Shown here piece after piece: positions 18,176 to 26,746 of a stretch of 34,318 nucleotides of DNA (the stretch's first letter is position 1; the number at the start of each line of letters is the position of its first letter). The DNA is from Clostridium thermobutyricum. Its GTDB lineage: Bacteria > Bacillota > Clostridia > Ch29. Where the stretch lies: NCBI GenBank assembly GCA_016842005.1, contig JAENYD010000025.1, forward strand, positions 1 through 34,318, given 5' to 3'. The position numbers were made by a program, and so were the translations under genes. The notes below the pieces were generated by a model. That model made no database searches and was not told the origin of the DNA. It worked only from the letters and a program-made list of their open reading frames with translations.

Positions 18176-21100
18176 ATGGCAGCTTCACCGGGCTGGTATT
18201 CTGAATTTCTGGTATTACGATGAGGAAGAATTTCATTTTGCCGATGGCAAGCTTCTGCTCAGGGGGAATAACGGGTCGGGAAAATCCGTAACCATGCAGA
18301 GCCTTATTCCTTTACTCCTGGACGGGAAGAAGAGCCCTGAACGTTTAGACCCTTTTGGTTCCCGGGCCCGGAAGATGGAAGATTATCTTTTGGGAGAAAA
18401 GGATGTAGTGGACAGGGAGGAGCGTACAGGCTATCTGTTTCTGGAATATAAAAGGGAGGGGCTGGAACAGTACCTGACAACCGGAATAGGACTTAGAGCC
18501 AAAAGGATGAAAGGGCTGGAGTTCTGGGGTTTTGTTATTGCGGACAACAGGCGGCTGGGTCATGATATTTTGCTGTATAAAGAGGAATATAACGGGGAGA
18601 CGGGTAAGGAAGAGAAGATACCCCTGACCAGGAACGAACTGGAGAACCGTATCGGAGACGGGGGACGGGTTGTTCAGACCCAGGGAGAGTATATGGAGTT
18701 GGTCAATCGCTACATCTTTGGTTTTGAATCCTCAGAGGGTTATGAGGAGCTGATCAAGCTTTTAATCCAGTTGAGAAGCCCCAAACTTTCCCGGGAATTC
18801 AAGCCCACGGTTATCTATGAAATACTGAACGAATCCCTTCCCGCTCTTTCGGATGAGGAGTTGCGGCCACTTTCGGATACCATTGAAAACATGGATCAAA
18901 CAAAACAGCAACTGGAGCAACTGCAGCGTGACCAGCGTTCGGTGAACAGGCTGTGCAGGCAATATGACCAGTATAACCGTTTTGTTTTTATGGAAAAGGC
19001 GGAAGCTTTACTGAATGTCCATAATGATGTCCTGAAATATGGCCGCGAAAAAGAGGAACTGGAGCGGGCCCTTGAGGAAAACCGCCGAAAGCTTGCGGAA
19101 AAGAACAAGATGGTTGAGGAGTTACACCGGGAGGAAGCCGTCCTGAAGGAAGAAAAGACGGCCCTGGAAAGGCATAAGGTCTTTTCGGTGGAAAATGAAA
19201 AGATGGAGACCGAAAAAAGACTGGAAAGGGCCCGGGATCAATATGCCCAGAAGGACCGGAATCTGATGAAGAAGAAAAGGGATGAACTGAAACTTCGGCA
19301 GAATATTGCCCAAAAGGAGGAAAAGATTGACCAGCTGGATAACAGTATCGCCAGCATACTGGGAGAAATGGAACTGAAGGCCGGAGAGGCAGGTTTTGCA
19401 GGACACGGGCTGGCTGCAGGGGAATTTACTGCCTCATATAAGAAAGAGTATGTTTTTGACCTGTGGAGGAAGGATGCCGATGAATACAACAACAGGCTGG
19501 AAGCTGTCCTCAAAACACTAAGGGAGCAAAACAGGGCTGTAGAAAGGTACAAGGAGGCTGACCGGGAGCTGGCTGAAGCCCGAAAAATACTGGATATTCT
19601 GCGGAATGATGAGCGGAAATGGTATGACCTGTTTGAAGAAGAGAAGGGCAGAGTCTTGACGGCCATTTACCAGTGGCAGAAGGGGAATAAAGAACTGAGC
19701 CTGGATGAAGGGGCTATGCAGGAAGTATCCCGTTGTTGTGGTCTTCTTTATGACGAGTATACCTATGAACAGGTCAAAAAACCTGTATTACAGGCATACC
19801 ATGTTTATTCCAAAGCCCTGCAGGAAGAAAGGGCCAGGTTCCAGAGCAGGGTGGAAGAAAAGAAAGCTGCTGTGGAATGCAAAGAAGCTGAACTGAAGGA
19901 CTGGAAGGCTAAAAAGGAACCGGAGCCCGACCGGCACCCGGACACACGGACGGCTAGGAGTCGTCTGGTCCAAAAGGGGATCCCCAATATGCCCTTTTAC
20001 AGGGCTGTAGAATTCAGGGATAATATCAGTGATGAGCAGAAGGAGCGGCTGGAGGCCGCCATTGCACAGATGGGATTGCTGGATGCCCTGATTGTTCCTG
20101 AAAAACACCTGGCTGAGGTTGATGAAAACGACAGGGTGATTATACCCCGGCCTAAGTTTATGGCCCATACCCTGGCTGATTTTCTGTGTCCGGCCCGGTT
20201 TGAAGATACAGGGATAACTCCGGAAGATATTGACAGTGTGCTGCGCAGCGTCCTTTTAGAGGACGCTGAGGATGGGGTAACGGTTATCGACGATAAGGGA
20301 AAGTATCGCCTTGATATCCTCAGAGGGCATGCACCCGGGCAGGAGGCTTCCATCTATATCGGGCAGGAGTCCCGGAAGGCGTACAGACAGCAGACGATTG
20401 ACCGCTTAACAGAAGAACTGTGTATGCTTATGTCAGAATTGGAAAAATTAGAGAAACAAGAAAAGCTGCTGGGGGACAGACTGGATATGCTTGAAGAGGA
20501 ATACGATCGCTTTCCGGGAGATCAGGATGTCCGGGATGTCTACCGTAATTACCGGGAGATTTGTGAAAAGATTGAGATACGTCAGGCTGAAGTCGGGGAA
20601 AAGAACGAAAAGGTGAAAGAGAAACTGGAAGAGTTGAGGAAGGTTCAGAATGCACTGCGCAGGATGGTTGAGGGAATGACTATTCCCCGTGAAGAAGAGG
20701 ATTATGAGCAGGCCCGCGGGCAGATGCGGGTGTATCTCAAACTGCTGCAGAAACTGGAACTCACCTACAAGGATTATACCAATAATGCCGGTTTGCTTAG
20801 ACAGTACCAGGAGAATCTTGATGATATCATCCTGGACGTTGATGAAATCAAGGGTGAATTGAATGTCCTGTCCGGTGAGATCGAGCAGTACGAGTTTAAG
20901 CTGGTTATGATAGAAGAACGGCTGAAGGAGATGGGAGCCGAAGATGTCAGGCTGAAGGTCAACCGGGTGCAAACACGGCTGGATGAGATTGCATACGAAA
21001 TCCCCAAATGCCAGAAAGAAGCCAATGATTTGGAATACCTGATAAAAGATACGGACAGGCAGTTGTCCCGTAATGAGATTATGCAACAGAATTACAACAG

Positions 21101-22349
21101 GCTCTATACGCTCTGGGAAAAGGTTTTCAGGGAGGAGCTCAGGCTTGGGCTGGTTAAAGATGCCTGGCTGAACGGGCAGGATGCTGAGTTGCCGGCAGAT
21201 GCGCTGCTTAAACTGGCCAGGCAGGCTCTGCAGCAATATGGAGAGCTTAAGAATGATCTGGACAGGGATAAAGTGGCTGCCGGTCTTAACAGAGTTTTTT
21301 TTCAAGAGCAGGGAGTTTTGGTGGAATACCGTCCCACACAGGAAGAAAGCGGGGAGATAAGCGCTGAGTGGGAAGGCCTTCCGGAAAGGGAAGAAGATAA
21401 TCAGCTCATGCGATTCCGTTTTGAGGAACTGCCGGCAAAATCCAGGCGTATCCAGCTGCTCTTGGAGTATGAAGGCAAACGGGTAAGCCCCTACTTCGTA
21501 CTTAAACAGCTGGATGATGATATAGAACTGCAAGAGGCCATTCTCAGCGAGAAAGACCGCCAACTCTATGAAGAGATTATTATGAACAGTGTGGGCAGGA
21601 TTATACGCGGCAGGATAAACCGGGCGGAGCAGTGGGTCAAGCAGATTGACGGGCTGATGTCCCAGCGGGATTCATCCAGCGGACTGACGTTTTCCCTGCG
21701 CTGGAAGCCCCTGACGGCCAGCCGGGAAGATGAGCTGGATACCAGGGAACTGGTAGACCTTTTGCGGCGGGATCCCCGGCTTATGAAAGAAGAGGATATG
21801 GAGAGGATCACGCGGCATTTCAGGTCGAAAATAAACAGGGCCAGAGAGGTCATGGTGGAAAAAGGCTATGGAGAGACACTGCACCAGGTCATCAAGGAGA
21901 TGCTGGACTACAGGCAGTGGTTTGCCTTTACCCTTTATTATCAGAAAACGGGTGAACCCAAAAAAGAGCTGACAAATAACGTTTTTTATACCTTCAGCGG
22001 CGGGGAGAAGGCCATGGCCATGTACATTCCTCTGTTTTCGGCAGCCTATTCCCGCTATATGGAGGCGCGGAAGGATGCACCCTTTATTATCTCCCTTGAT
22101 GAGGCCTTCGCCGGGGTAGATGAGAACAACATCCGGGATATGTTTGACCTTCTGGAGAAACTTGGTTTCAACTATATCATCAACTCCCAGTCCCTATGGG
22201 GTGATTATGATACGGTGTCATCCCTGTCCATCTGTGAGCTGGTGCGACCCAAGAATGCGCCCTATGTAAGTGTGGTCCGTTATCTCTGGAACGGAAAGAC
22301 AAGACGGCTTTTACTGCCTGAGGAGTATGTGGAGGCTGTTGCCAGATAG
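18162..22349 (+). CDS. jetC: Wadjet type II JetC, SMC/MukB-like ATPase (TIGR02680 family)
   Basis: JetC is the motor of Wadjet: an SMC-like ATPase thought to extrude DNA loops so that the partner nuclease can cut small circular DNA. The 1395-aa protein has a Walker A (GNNGSGKS, 35-42), two long charged coiled-coil arms and a central hinge-like globule near residues 600-740 (around IPNMPFYRAVEFRDNI and GLLDALIVPE). The C-terminal head has the ABC signature FSGGEKAMAM (about 1279) and Walker B IISLDEAFAGVD (about 1310-1320). All ATPase motifs look intact. ATG 18162 follows GGGAGGTG; an in-frame GTG 27 nt upstream has no ribosome site. Confidence 0.92.
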   Translation: MQMNRWQLHRAGILNFWYYDEEEFHFADGKLLLRGNNGSGKSVTMQSLIPLLLDGKKSPERLDPFGSRARKMEDYLLGEKDVVDREERTGYLFLEYKREGLEQYLTTGIGLRAKRMKGLEFWGFVIADNRRLGHDILLYKEEYNGETGKEEKIPLTRNELENRIGDGGRVVQTQGEYMELVNRYIFGFESSEGYEELIKLLIQLRSPKLSREFKPTVIYEILNESLPALSDEELRPLSDTIENMDQTKQQLEQLQRDQRSVNRLCRQYDQYNRFVFMEKAEALLNVHNDVLKYGREKEELERALEENRRKLAEKNKMVEELHREEAVLKEEKTALERHKVFSVENEKMETEKRLERARDQYAQKDRNLMKKKRDELKLRQNIAQKEEKIDQLDNSIASILGEMELKAGEAGFAGHGLAAGEFTASYKKEYVFDLWRKDADEYNNRLEAVLKTLREQNRAVERYKEADRELAEARKILDILRNDERKWYDLFEEEKGRVLTAIYQWQKGNKELSLDEGAMQEVSRCCGLLYDEYTYEQVKKPVLQAYHVYSKALQEERARFQSRVEEKKAAVECKEAELKDWKAKKEPEPDRHPDTRTARSRLVQKGIPNMPFYRAVEFRDNISDEQKERLEAAIAQMGLLDALIVPEKHLAEVDENDRVIIPRPKFMAHTLADFLCPARFEDTGITPEDIDSVLRSVLLEDAEDGVTVIDDKGKYRLDILRGHAPGQEASIYIGQESRKAYRQQTIDRLTEELCMLMSELEKLEKQEKLLGDRLDMLEEEYDRFPGDQDVRDVYRNYREICEKIEIRQAEVGEKNEKVKEKLEELRKVQNALRRMVEGMTIPREEEDYEQARGQMRVYLKLLQKLELTYKDYTNNAGLLRQYQENLDDIILDVDEIKGELNVLSGEIEQYEFKLVMIEERLKEMGAEDVRLKVNRVQTRLDEIAYEIPKCQKEANDLEYLIKDTDRQLSRNEIMQQNYNRLYTLWEKVFREELRLGLVKDAWLNGQDAELPADALLKLARQALQQYGELKNDLDRDKVAAGLNRVFFQEQGVLVEYRPTQEESGEISAEWEGLPEREEDNQLMRFRFEELPAKSRRIQLLLEYEGKRVSPYFVLKQLDDDIELQEAILSEKDRQLYEEIIMNSVGRIIRGRINRAEQWVKQIDGLMSQRDSSSGLTFSLRWKPLTASREDELDTRELVDLLRRDPRLMKEEDMERITRHFRSKINRAREVMVEKGYGETLHQVIKEMLDYRQWFAFTLYYQKTGEPKKELTNNVFYTFSGGEKAMAMYIPLFSAAYSRYMEARKDAPFIISLDEAFAGVDENNIRDMFDLLEKLGFNYIINSQSLWGDYDTVSSLSICELVRPKNAPYVSVVRYLWNGKTRRLLLPEEYVEAVAR

Positions 22350-22361
22350 GAGATGGGTTAT

Positions 22362-23720
22362 ATGGATCAAAAGAAGCTTCTCAAGGAAGCGGTAAGATTT
22401 TTTCGCTCCGAACAGGGTTTAAGAAGACTGATGAACGGGTTTATCAAAAACTACCGCAGTCTGGGACGCGTGGGTGGTACGGTAAAACTTAGCAATATGA
22501 CACCCCGGGAAAGAGAAGCGCTTTCTGGTCTTTTGGGTAAAGATTACAGCCGTCAAACATCGGCAACCGTATCGGTAGCAAAATTTGGGAAGAGTCTGGA
22601 AAAAACCAGGTTTGCCGGTGTGAACCTGCAAGAATTATTGCTGGCTTATGCGGACAGTGAGGTTTTAACAAAGGCTGAAGAGAAGGAAAGATATAACGAA
22701 AAGAGAGAAGCCTTTTTCCAGAGGCTTCTTAACAAGCATCCTCACCCTCTCTGTCAGGAATGGCTTGAGCATATTCATGCAAGGGGCAGCGGTACGCGGG
22801 GCATAAATATTATGTATGACCGGGACCCCGGGCTGCTGGAAAAACAGTTGAACAGGGTACTGAAAGCGCTGGCTGCAGCCCTTATGCAAAAAGAGGCGGG
22901 AGAATTCCGGCGTTTGCCGGTTTTTGCAGGAAAAGTAGCGAATGACCCCCATGCCTTTGACCCCGGGACCGACCAGGGCAGGATGCTTATTAATGCCCTG
23001 CGCTTTATCCGTTCTGCCAGGGAAAAGAATTTTCAGCACTATGACCTGCAGGGGACCGAAGCAATGACTGAACTTCTGGCCTATTTTGGTATTCTGCGGG
23101 ATGACCTGCATAATTATGTTACTTGCACCGGAATTGTACCTCTTGAAAAAGAGCGGTCACAGCCGGTTGGTTGGTGGCAGGAGGCCTGTCAGGCGTGGAC
23201 AACATTAAATCTGCCCTTACGGGAAATTGTCAGGTATGCATCCTTCCTTCCTGTTTATAGTGAAAAGGTGAATGTTGTCTTTGCTGTGGAGAATTCAGGC
23301 GTTTTCTCGGAAATCATTGACCATTTTCAAGCTGGAGACTTTTGCCCTCTGCCGCTGGTTTGTACTAACGGACAGTTTAAACTGGCAGCATTGTATCTTT
23401 TTGATGGTCTGGTTAAAAACAGGACTTTGATATATTATTCGGGTGATTTTGATCCGGAAGGATTGCAAATGGCCCAACGGTTATATGAGAGATATCCGGA
23501 GCAACTCAGGCTGTGGCGTTATGGGACAGCAGATTATGAAAAATGCCATCCGGAGATAACCATTTCTCCGCAAAGGTTGCGGAAACTGGACAATATAGAA
23601 ATACCTCCTCTGATTTCTACGAGGGAAATGCTTCGGAGCAGGGGTAAGGCCGGTTACCAGGAACATATTCTGCAGCAACTGATTGGTGACATAAAAAATA
23701 TTTATTACAGAATATCCTGA
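22362..23720 (+). CDS. jetD: Wadjet type II JetD, Toprim-domain nuclease (TIGR02679/DUF2399)
   Basis: JetD is the nuclease subunit of Wadjet. The C-terminal half holds a Toprim fold: VFAVENSGVFSEI with the catalytic Glu near residue 307, and YYSGDFDPEG with the Asp-x-Asp pair near 360, both complete. The N-terminal half (KLLKEAVRFFRSEQGLRRL, SGLLGKDYSRQTSATVSVAK) is the DNA-arm type region of DUF2399 proteins. ATG 22362 lies 9 nt after AGGAG; the ATG at 22353 touches that site. It ends only 55 bp before the tRNA-Thr remnant where the phage element begins, so it is chromosomal rather than phage cargo. No strong terminator is visible after it. Confidence 0.9.
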   Translation: MDQKKLLKEAVRFFRSEQGLRRLMNGFIKNYRSLGRVGGTVKLSNMTPREREALSGLLGKDYSRQTSATVSVAKFGKSLEKTRFAGVNLQELLLAYADSEVLTKAEEKERYNEKREAFFQRLLNKHPHPLCQEWLEHIHARGSGTRGINIMYDRDPGLLEKQLNRVLKALAAALMQKEAGEFRRLPVFAGKVANDPHAFDPGTDQGRMLINALRFIRSAREKNFQHYDLQGTEAMTELLAYFGILRDDLHNYVTCTGIVPLEKERSQPVGWWQEACQAWTTLNLPLREIVRYASFLPVYSEKVNVVFAVENSGVFSEIIDHFQAGDFCPLPLVCTNGQFKLAALYLFDGLVKNRTLIYYSGDFDPEGLQMAQRLYERYPEQLRLWRYGTADYEKCHPEITISPQRLRKLDNIEIPPLISTREMLRSRGKAGYQEHILQQLIGDIKNIYYRIS

Positions 23721-23774
23721 ATTGATAACAAATATTGTGTCTATCATTATGGGTTGTGAGTATATCGTTAGAGG

Positions 23775-23823
23775 TGGAGCCAACGATGGGACTTGAACCC
23801 ACGACCTACGCATTACGAGTGCG
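23775..23823 (-). other. Attachment site: 3' fragment of tRNA-Thr(CGT)
   Basis: On the minus strand this is the 3' part of a tRNA. It has four anticodon-stem pairs around the loop CTCGTAA (anticodon CGT, Thr), a variable region, the T arm GTGGG-TTCAAGT-CCCAT, the acceptor strand CGTTGGC, discriminator T and an encoded CCA (23775-23777). The D arm and 5' acceptor strand are absent; the sequence upstream of 23823 is unrelated. This is what a tRNA-integrating element leaves at one end, so the core crossover probably lies within these 49 bp. Confidence 0.85.
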
Positions 23824-23830
23824 AATCATG

Positions 23831-23911
23831 CCCTTTTGTAACTTTTAGCAGATTGTCGCAACCCTTGATAATGCTTGATTTCTTCGATTTACCCTTTTGC
23901 ATCTTTCAGTA
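23831..23911. repeat. Direct repeats, putative integrase arm sites
   Basis: Two 20-bp copies (23831-23850 and 23892-23911), both starting CCCTTTTG, match at 16 of 20 positions and lie 61 bp apart between the tRNA remnant and the integrase gene. Repeats of this spacing beside an attachment core are typical of integrase arm-binding sites. The role is inferred. Confidence 0.5.
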
Positions 23912-23959
23912 TTTTTTGGGTACTATTCATAACTTTAGTACCCAAATAGTACCCAAAAA
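23912..23959. repeat. Inverted repeat array after integrase, arm sites or terminator
   Basis: Arm 23912-23925 (core TTTTTGGGTACTA) is the inverse of 23947-23959 (TAGTACCCAAAAA, 13 pairs), and an extra copy of AGTACCCAAA occurs at 23937-23946. On the minus strand the structure follows the integrase stop codon directly and ends in T-rich sequence, so it may terminate integrase mRNA. The three copies could also bind integrase. Confidence 0.5.
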
Positions 23960-23960
23960 T

Positions 23961-25199
23961 TTACGCTTGTTTCTGATCAGTGGGTGAATTCTTTTTGAAA
24001 ATGCCCTCCATAATGTCCGCAGCTTGCCTGTCTGCACTCTGTAGAACATGAGAATATACCCGCAAGGTAACATCGGGGTTTGCGTGTCCCATACGCCCGG
24101 CAACCGCCCGGACGTTTAGACCTTCATGGATAAGTATGGTTGCAGCCAGGTGCCTTAAGTCATGAAAGCGTATATGCGGGAGGTTATGACGCTTTAAAAA
24201 CTTATTGAATATGCTTGTGACGCTATCAGGGTGTATTATATAACCGTCCCATGTCGCAAATACCCATTCTGGGTCTTCCCATAAGTCACCTTGTTTTACC
24301 TTTTCTTCTTTTTGCCATAAGTCCCCAATTTTAATCTTTTGTTCAAGTTGCCATTTCCGGTACTGCTTCAGTAATTGAACAGTAGAAGCCGGAATTGCTA
24401 TTTGTCGGACACTGGACCTTGTTTTAGGCGGTTTTATCCGTACCCCTGTTGCCGGAGTATACTCAACTGATTGTTGTATATGTAAAGTACCATCATCCAA
24501 GTCAATATGTTTTTTCCATTGCAGGGCGACGAGCTCTCCACGCCTACAGCCGGTCACAAGAGCCAATTCAATTATTGCCCGATACTTCAGGGGTTCTGTT
24601 TCTAATGCTGCCAGAAGTTTTCGGATATTGCCCTCGTCTAGTTGAGGCATTTCTTTTGACGTTATTTTTGGGGGTTTCACTTTTTCACAAGGGTTTTCTT
24701 TCAGCAGGCCCCACCGGACGGCATCAGCCAGCATTGCACTCAATACCCGGTGGTAATACTGAATTGTGGAATTCGAAAGTCTTCCGCCCCTTCCGTCTTC
24801 CCTTATGCCATCCTCCTGCAAGTTCCCATAGAACTCCAATAAGTGCATAGGCTTCAACTGTTCAAGTTTTAGGTGTCCCAGGGCTTTTGCAACCCGTCCT
24901 TTCAATATTCCTTCATAGCGCAGCTTTGTTTTATTCGCTAAAGATTTACCATGTTCTTCAATCCATTTTTCAGCGAAAGTTGAAACTGTAAAATGTGATG
25001 GCTCAAAGTAAGTACCTCTTTGGACCGCTTCTTCAAATAAAGTCGCCTGCCGCTGGAGTTCCTTTTCTCGCTGCCGTTCTGTCAATCCTGGGTCCAGCTT
25101 GACTGTCTTTGTACGCTTTAGTTTCTTACCATCAGGTGTATAGCCAAGACTTACAGTTATTCGGTATGAATTTTCACCTCGTTTACGGATTGATGCCAT
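23961..25199 (-). CDS. int: Tyrosine-recombinase phage integrase
   Basis: This enzyme catalyses site-specific integration and excision of the element at tRNA-Thr. The 412-aa protein has an N-terminal arm-binding domain (SIRKRGENSYRITVSLGY), a core-binding SAM-like domain and a C-terminal catalytic domain. The catalytic set is Arg in TGCRRGELVALQW, His-x-x-Arg in FHDLRHLAATIL, His in GRMGHANPDVT and the nucleophile Tyr in LRVYSHVL. ATG 25199 follows GGAGG at good spacing; this ribosome site lies inside the end of the upstream gene, whose stop codon is one base before the ATG. Integrase expression is therefore tied to that gene. Confidence 0.95.
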   Translation of the reverse strand: MASIRKRGENSYRITVSLGYTPDGKKLKRTKTVKLDPGLTERQREKELQRQATLFEEAVQRGTYFEPSHFTVSTFAEKWIEEHGKSLANKTKLRYEGILKGRVAKALGHLKLEQLKPMHLLEFYGNLQEDGIREDGRGGRLSNSTIQYYHRVLSAMLADAVRWGLLKENPCEKVKPPKITSKEMPQLDEGNIRKLLAALETEPLKYRAIIELALVTGCRRGELVALQWKKHIDLDDGTLHIQQSVEYTPATGVRIKPPKTRSSVRQIAIPASTVQLLKQYRKWQLEQKIKIGDLWQKEEKVKQGDLWEDPEWVFATWDGYIIHPDSVTSIFNKFLKRHNLPHIRFHDLRHLAATILIHEGLNVRAVAGRMGHANPDVTLRVYSHVLQSADRQAADIMEGIFKKNSPTDQKQA

Positions 25200-25200
25200 G

Positions 25201-26019
25201 TTAGTCGCCTCCTGTTTTTTTATTTTTACTCTTTCGCTGGTTACGCTGGTTACGTTTTTTAAGTGTTTCATAACATGTTTTACTACATGTTTTTGCGTTT
25301 ATCCTCCTCATATTAGGTCCAAGACAGACAGGGCAAATCCTTATACTTTCCTGTAGACAAATGTAAAAATATAAATATAAAGCCGTTAAAAGGTTTGGCG
25401 GTTCTAGGAAAGGTTTTCTTAATCTAATCTTCGCGTCTCCAATTTCCGCTAATGAAGTTTTTACTATTTTTTCATTCCCTATAGATAGATCCTTAATTCT
25501 TGATGCGATCTTTCGCATAATATAACGGAATCCTGTATATGAGAATACTTCTGTATTCATTTCTACATCTCTTATTGATTCTTCTAAAAAAACTTCTGGA
25601 GAAAACTTATTATTTTCAAATACATTTATAACAGTTAATGATTTATCAAAAATGAACTTTTCAACTTTAAGCCATTTTTTTAGATCATCAATACGAGCAT
25701 TTTGCACTTGCTCATTTTTTTTCCACAATTCTGTAATTTTTGCTCCTTCCTTTATGAAATCCTCAACACTTTCATGGTCACCACTTGAAACAAGGAACCC
25801 AAATTTTTTAACATAATCAAGTATTTCAGACTTGTTAGCTCTTTTCTTTCTGAATATTTTGATTAATTCAAAAAATGGGTTGTCAATTGTATTGCCTTTG
25901 TTACTTTCGAAATTTATTTTATGTGCATTGCTTTGCCCCTGACCAATAAGATAGCCCTTTTCCATACTAATTTCCTTATAAACTTCATTGTAACAAATCA
26001 AACCAAAACAAATATTCAT
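25201..26019 (-). CDS. Unknown protein with C-terminal zinc-finger, coupled to integrase
   Basis: I do not recognise the full 272-aa protein. The C-terminus has Cys-x-x-Cys (ICPVCLGP) followed 14 residues later by Cys-x-x-x-Cys (KTCSKTC) and a very basic tail. This is the treble-clef/CGNR-type finger seen at the end of some transcription regulators. The larger N-terminal part is helical, charged and AT-rich. The gene is expressed with integrase: its stop codon is one base before the integrase ATG, and the integrase ribosome site lies within its last codons. It occupies the place where a phage repressor usually sits, so a regulatory role is plausible but unproven. Confidence 0.75.
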   Translation of the reverse strand: MNICFGLICYNEVYKEISMEKGYLIGQGQSNAHKINFESNKGNTIDNPFFELIKIFRKKRANKSEILDYVKKFGFLVSSGDHESVEDFIKEGAKITELWKKNEQVQNARIDDLKKWLKVEKFIFDKSLTVINVFENNKFSPEVFLEESIRDVEMNTEVFSYTGFRYIMRKIASRIKDLSIGNEKIVKTSLAEIGDAKIRLRKPFLEPPNLLTALYLYFYICLQESIRICPVCLGPNMRRINAKTCSKTCYETLKKRNQRNQRKSKNKKTGGD

Positions 26020-26074
26020 AATGTCCCTACTTTCTCCCCATTTATAGTATTTTAATAGGGATATTCTTTATTAT

Positions 26075-26104
26075 ATTATATTCCTAGGATATGACATAAG
26101 TCAA
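26075..26104 (-). promoter_or_regulatory. Leftward promoter for zinc-finger/integrase genes with palindrome
   Basis: On the minus strand TTGACT (26099-26104) and TATAAT (26075-26080) are 18 nt apart. An 8-bp perfect palindrome TCCTAGGA (26082-26089) lies between them, a typical operator position. A longer imperfect inverted repeat (TAGGGATAT ... ATATTCCTA) flanks the -10 region. The divergent Cro-like gene starts 30 bp away, so its product is the likely binder. Confidence 0.55.
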
Positions 26105-26133
26105 ATATTTTTTTGGGAAGGAGATAGAGTTAA

Positions 26134-26337
26134 ATGAATATCAGAAATTACCTACAGGAACAGGGGATTAGTATACTTGAGCTTTCACGAAATGCAAAAA
26201 TTGCACCTTCTGACCTATGCCAAGCTTTGGACGGTAAACGCCCTTTTTTTCCAAATTGGCGCAAGAGGGTTGCTCAAGCACTCAATATACCCGAGGATGA
26301 ATTATTCCCCGAATATACCCAGAAGGAGGGGGAATAG
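26134..26337 (+). CDS. Small Cro/XRE-like DNA-binding protein
   Basis: The 67-aa protein is little more than one helix-turn-helix: YLQEQGISILELSRNAKIAP and SDLCQALDGKRPF, then a helix with NWRKRVAQALNIPEDELFPE, typical of XRE/Cro proteins. AAGGAG precedes ATG 26134. It is the first rightward gene, divergent from the integrase operon, and probably controls the switch between the two directions. The AT-rich gap at 26082-26104 holds its likely operator. Confidence 0.75.
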   Translation: MNIRNYLQEQGISILELSRNAKIAPSDLCQALDGKRPFFPNWRKRVAQALNIPEDELFPEYTQKEGE

Positions 26338-26580
26338 ATGCCTAAATTACTTATTTCGGATGCAGCGAAGTATTATCAAAATCGAGGGGATACGGCCATC
26401 ACAAAGCACTTTTTATACTCCGGCTGTCGTGCTGGAAGACTTCCGCACTATAGGGCCGGCGTCAGATATATTATTGATACTGATGAGTTGGACAAGTATC
26501 TGCACGAAATGTTGAGCGAAAGTATTAACAAAATTTCTAATGATATCCAATATGGCCAACTGCGGCGAGTTAATCCGTAA
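26338..26580 (+). CDS. Excisionase-like/HTH small protein
   Basis: This 80-aa protein starts immediately after the preceding stop codon. It reads as a winged-helix of the MerR/excisionase type: LLISDAAKYYQNRG, then CRAGRLPHYRAGVRYIIDTDELDKYL, the pattern of Xis and helix-turn-helix_17 proteins that bind att-site DNA. Such a protein would steer integrase toward excision. A general DNA-binding adaptor is also possible. Confidence 0.65.
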   Translation: MPKLLISDAAKYYQNRGDTAITKHFLYSGCRAGRLPHYRAGVRYIIDTDELDKYLHEMLSESINKISNDIQYGQLRRVNP

Positions 26581-26605
26581 AGTGTAAAGGTGGTGTGGGC
26601 ATGAA

Positions 26606-26725
26606 ATGATTAAAAAAGTTGGGGAAATGAAGGTCAATTTGCGTTCACATAACATTCACGGTCGACTACAAATTGCAATTCTTCGGGCTTATCGGGCATT
26701 CTTAACGGCAGAGCAAAATAAATAG
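26606..26725 (+). CDS. Small phage protein of unknown function
   Basis: A 39-codon frame begins ATG 26606, about 10 nt after AAAGGTGGTG, and ends at TAG 26723-26725, filling most of the gap before the replication gene. The peptide (MIKKVGEMKVNLRSHNIHGR onward) is basic and likely helical. No family is recognised. Position, ribosome site and lack of overlap favour a real gene, but it is short. Confidence 0.45.
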   Translation: MIKKVGEMKVNLRSHNIHGRLQIAILRAYRAFLTAEQNK

Positions 26726-26746
26726 GGCGTAGGGCGGTGGTGCGAG

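Noticed and set aside
20448-21563. 371-codon minus-strand frame inside jetC
   Set aside because: It is a shadow of the coiled-coil coding region; the composition is typical of reversed Lys/Glu-rich codons and no start signal is present.
18162-22349. MukB of a housekeeping MukBEF condensin
   Set aside because: The neighbours are TIGR02677/02678 and Toprim DUF2399-type genes, not mukE/mukF, and the order is that of Wadjet type II.
14885-23720. Wadjet as cargo of the integrated phage element
   Set aside because: The tRNA remnant that marks the element's left end lies to the right of jetD, so the operon is outside it.
23775-23850. Complete tRNA-Thr gene
   Set aside because: Only the 3' half from the anticodon arm onward is present; the D arm and 5' acceptor strand cannot be found upstream on the minus strand.
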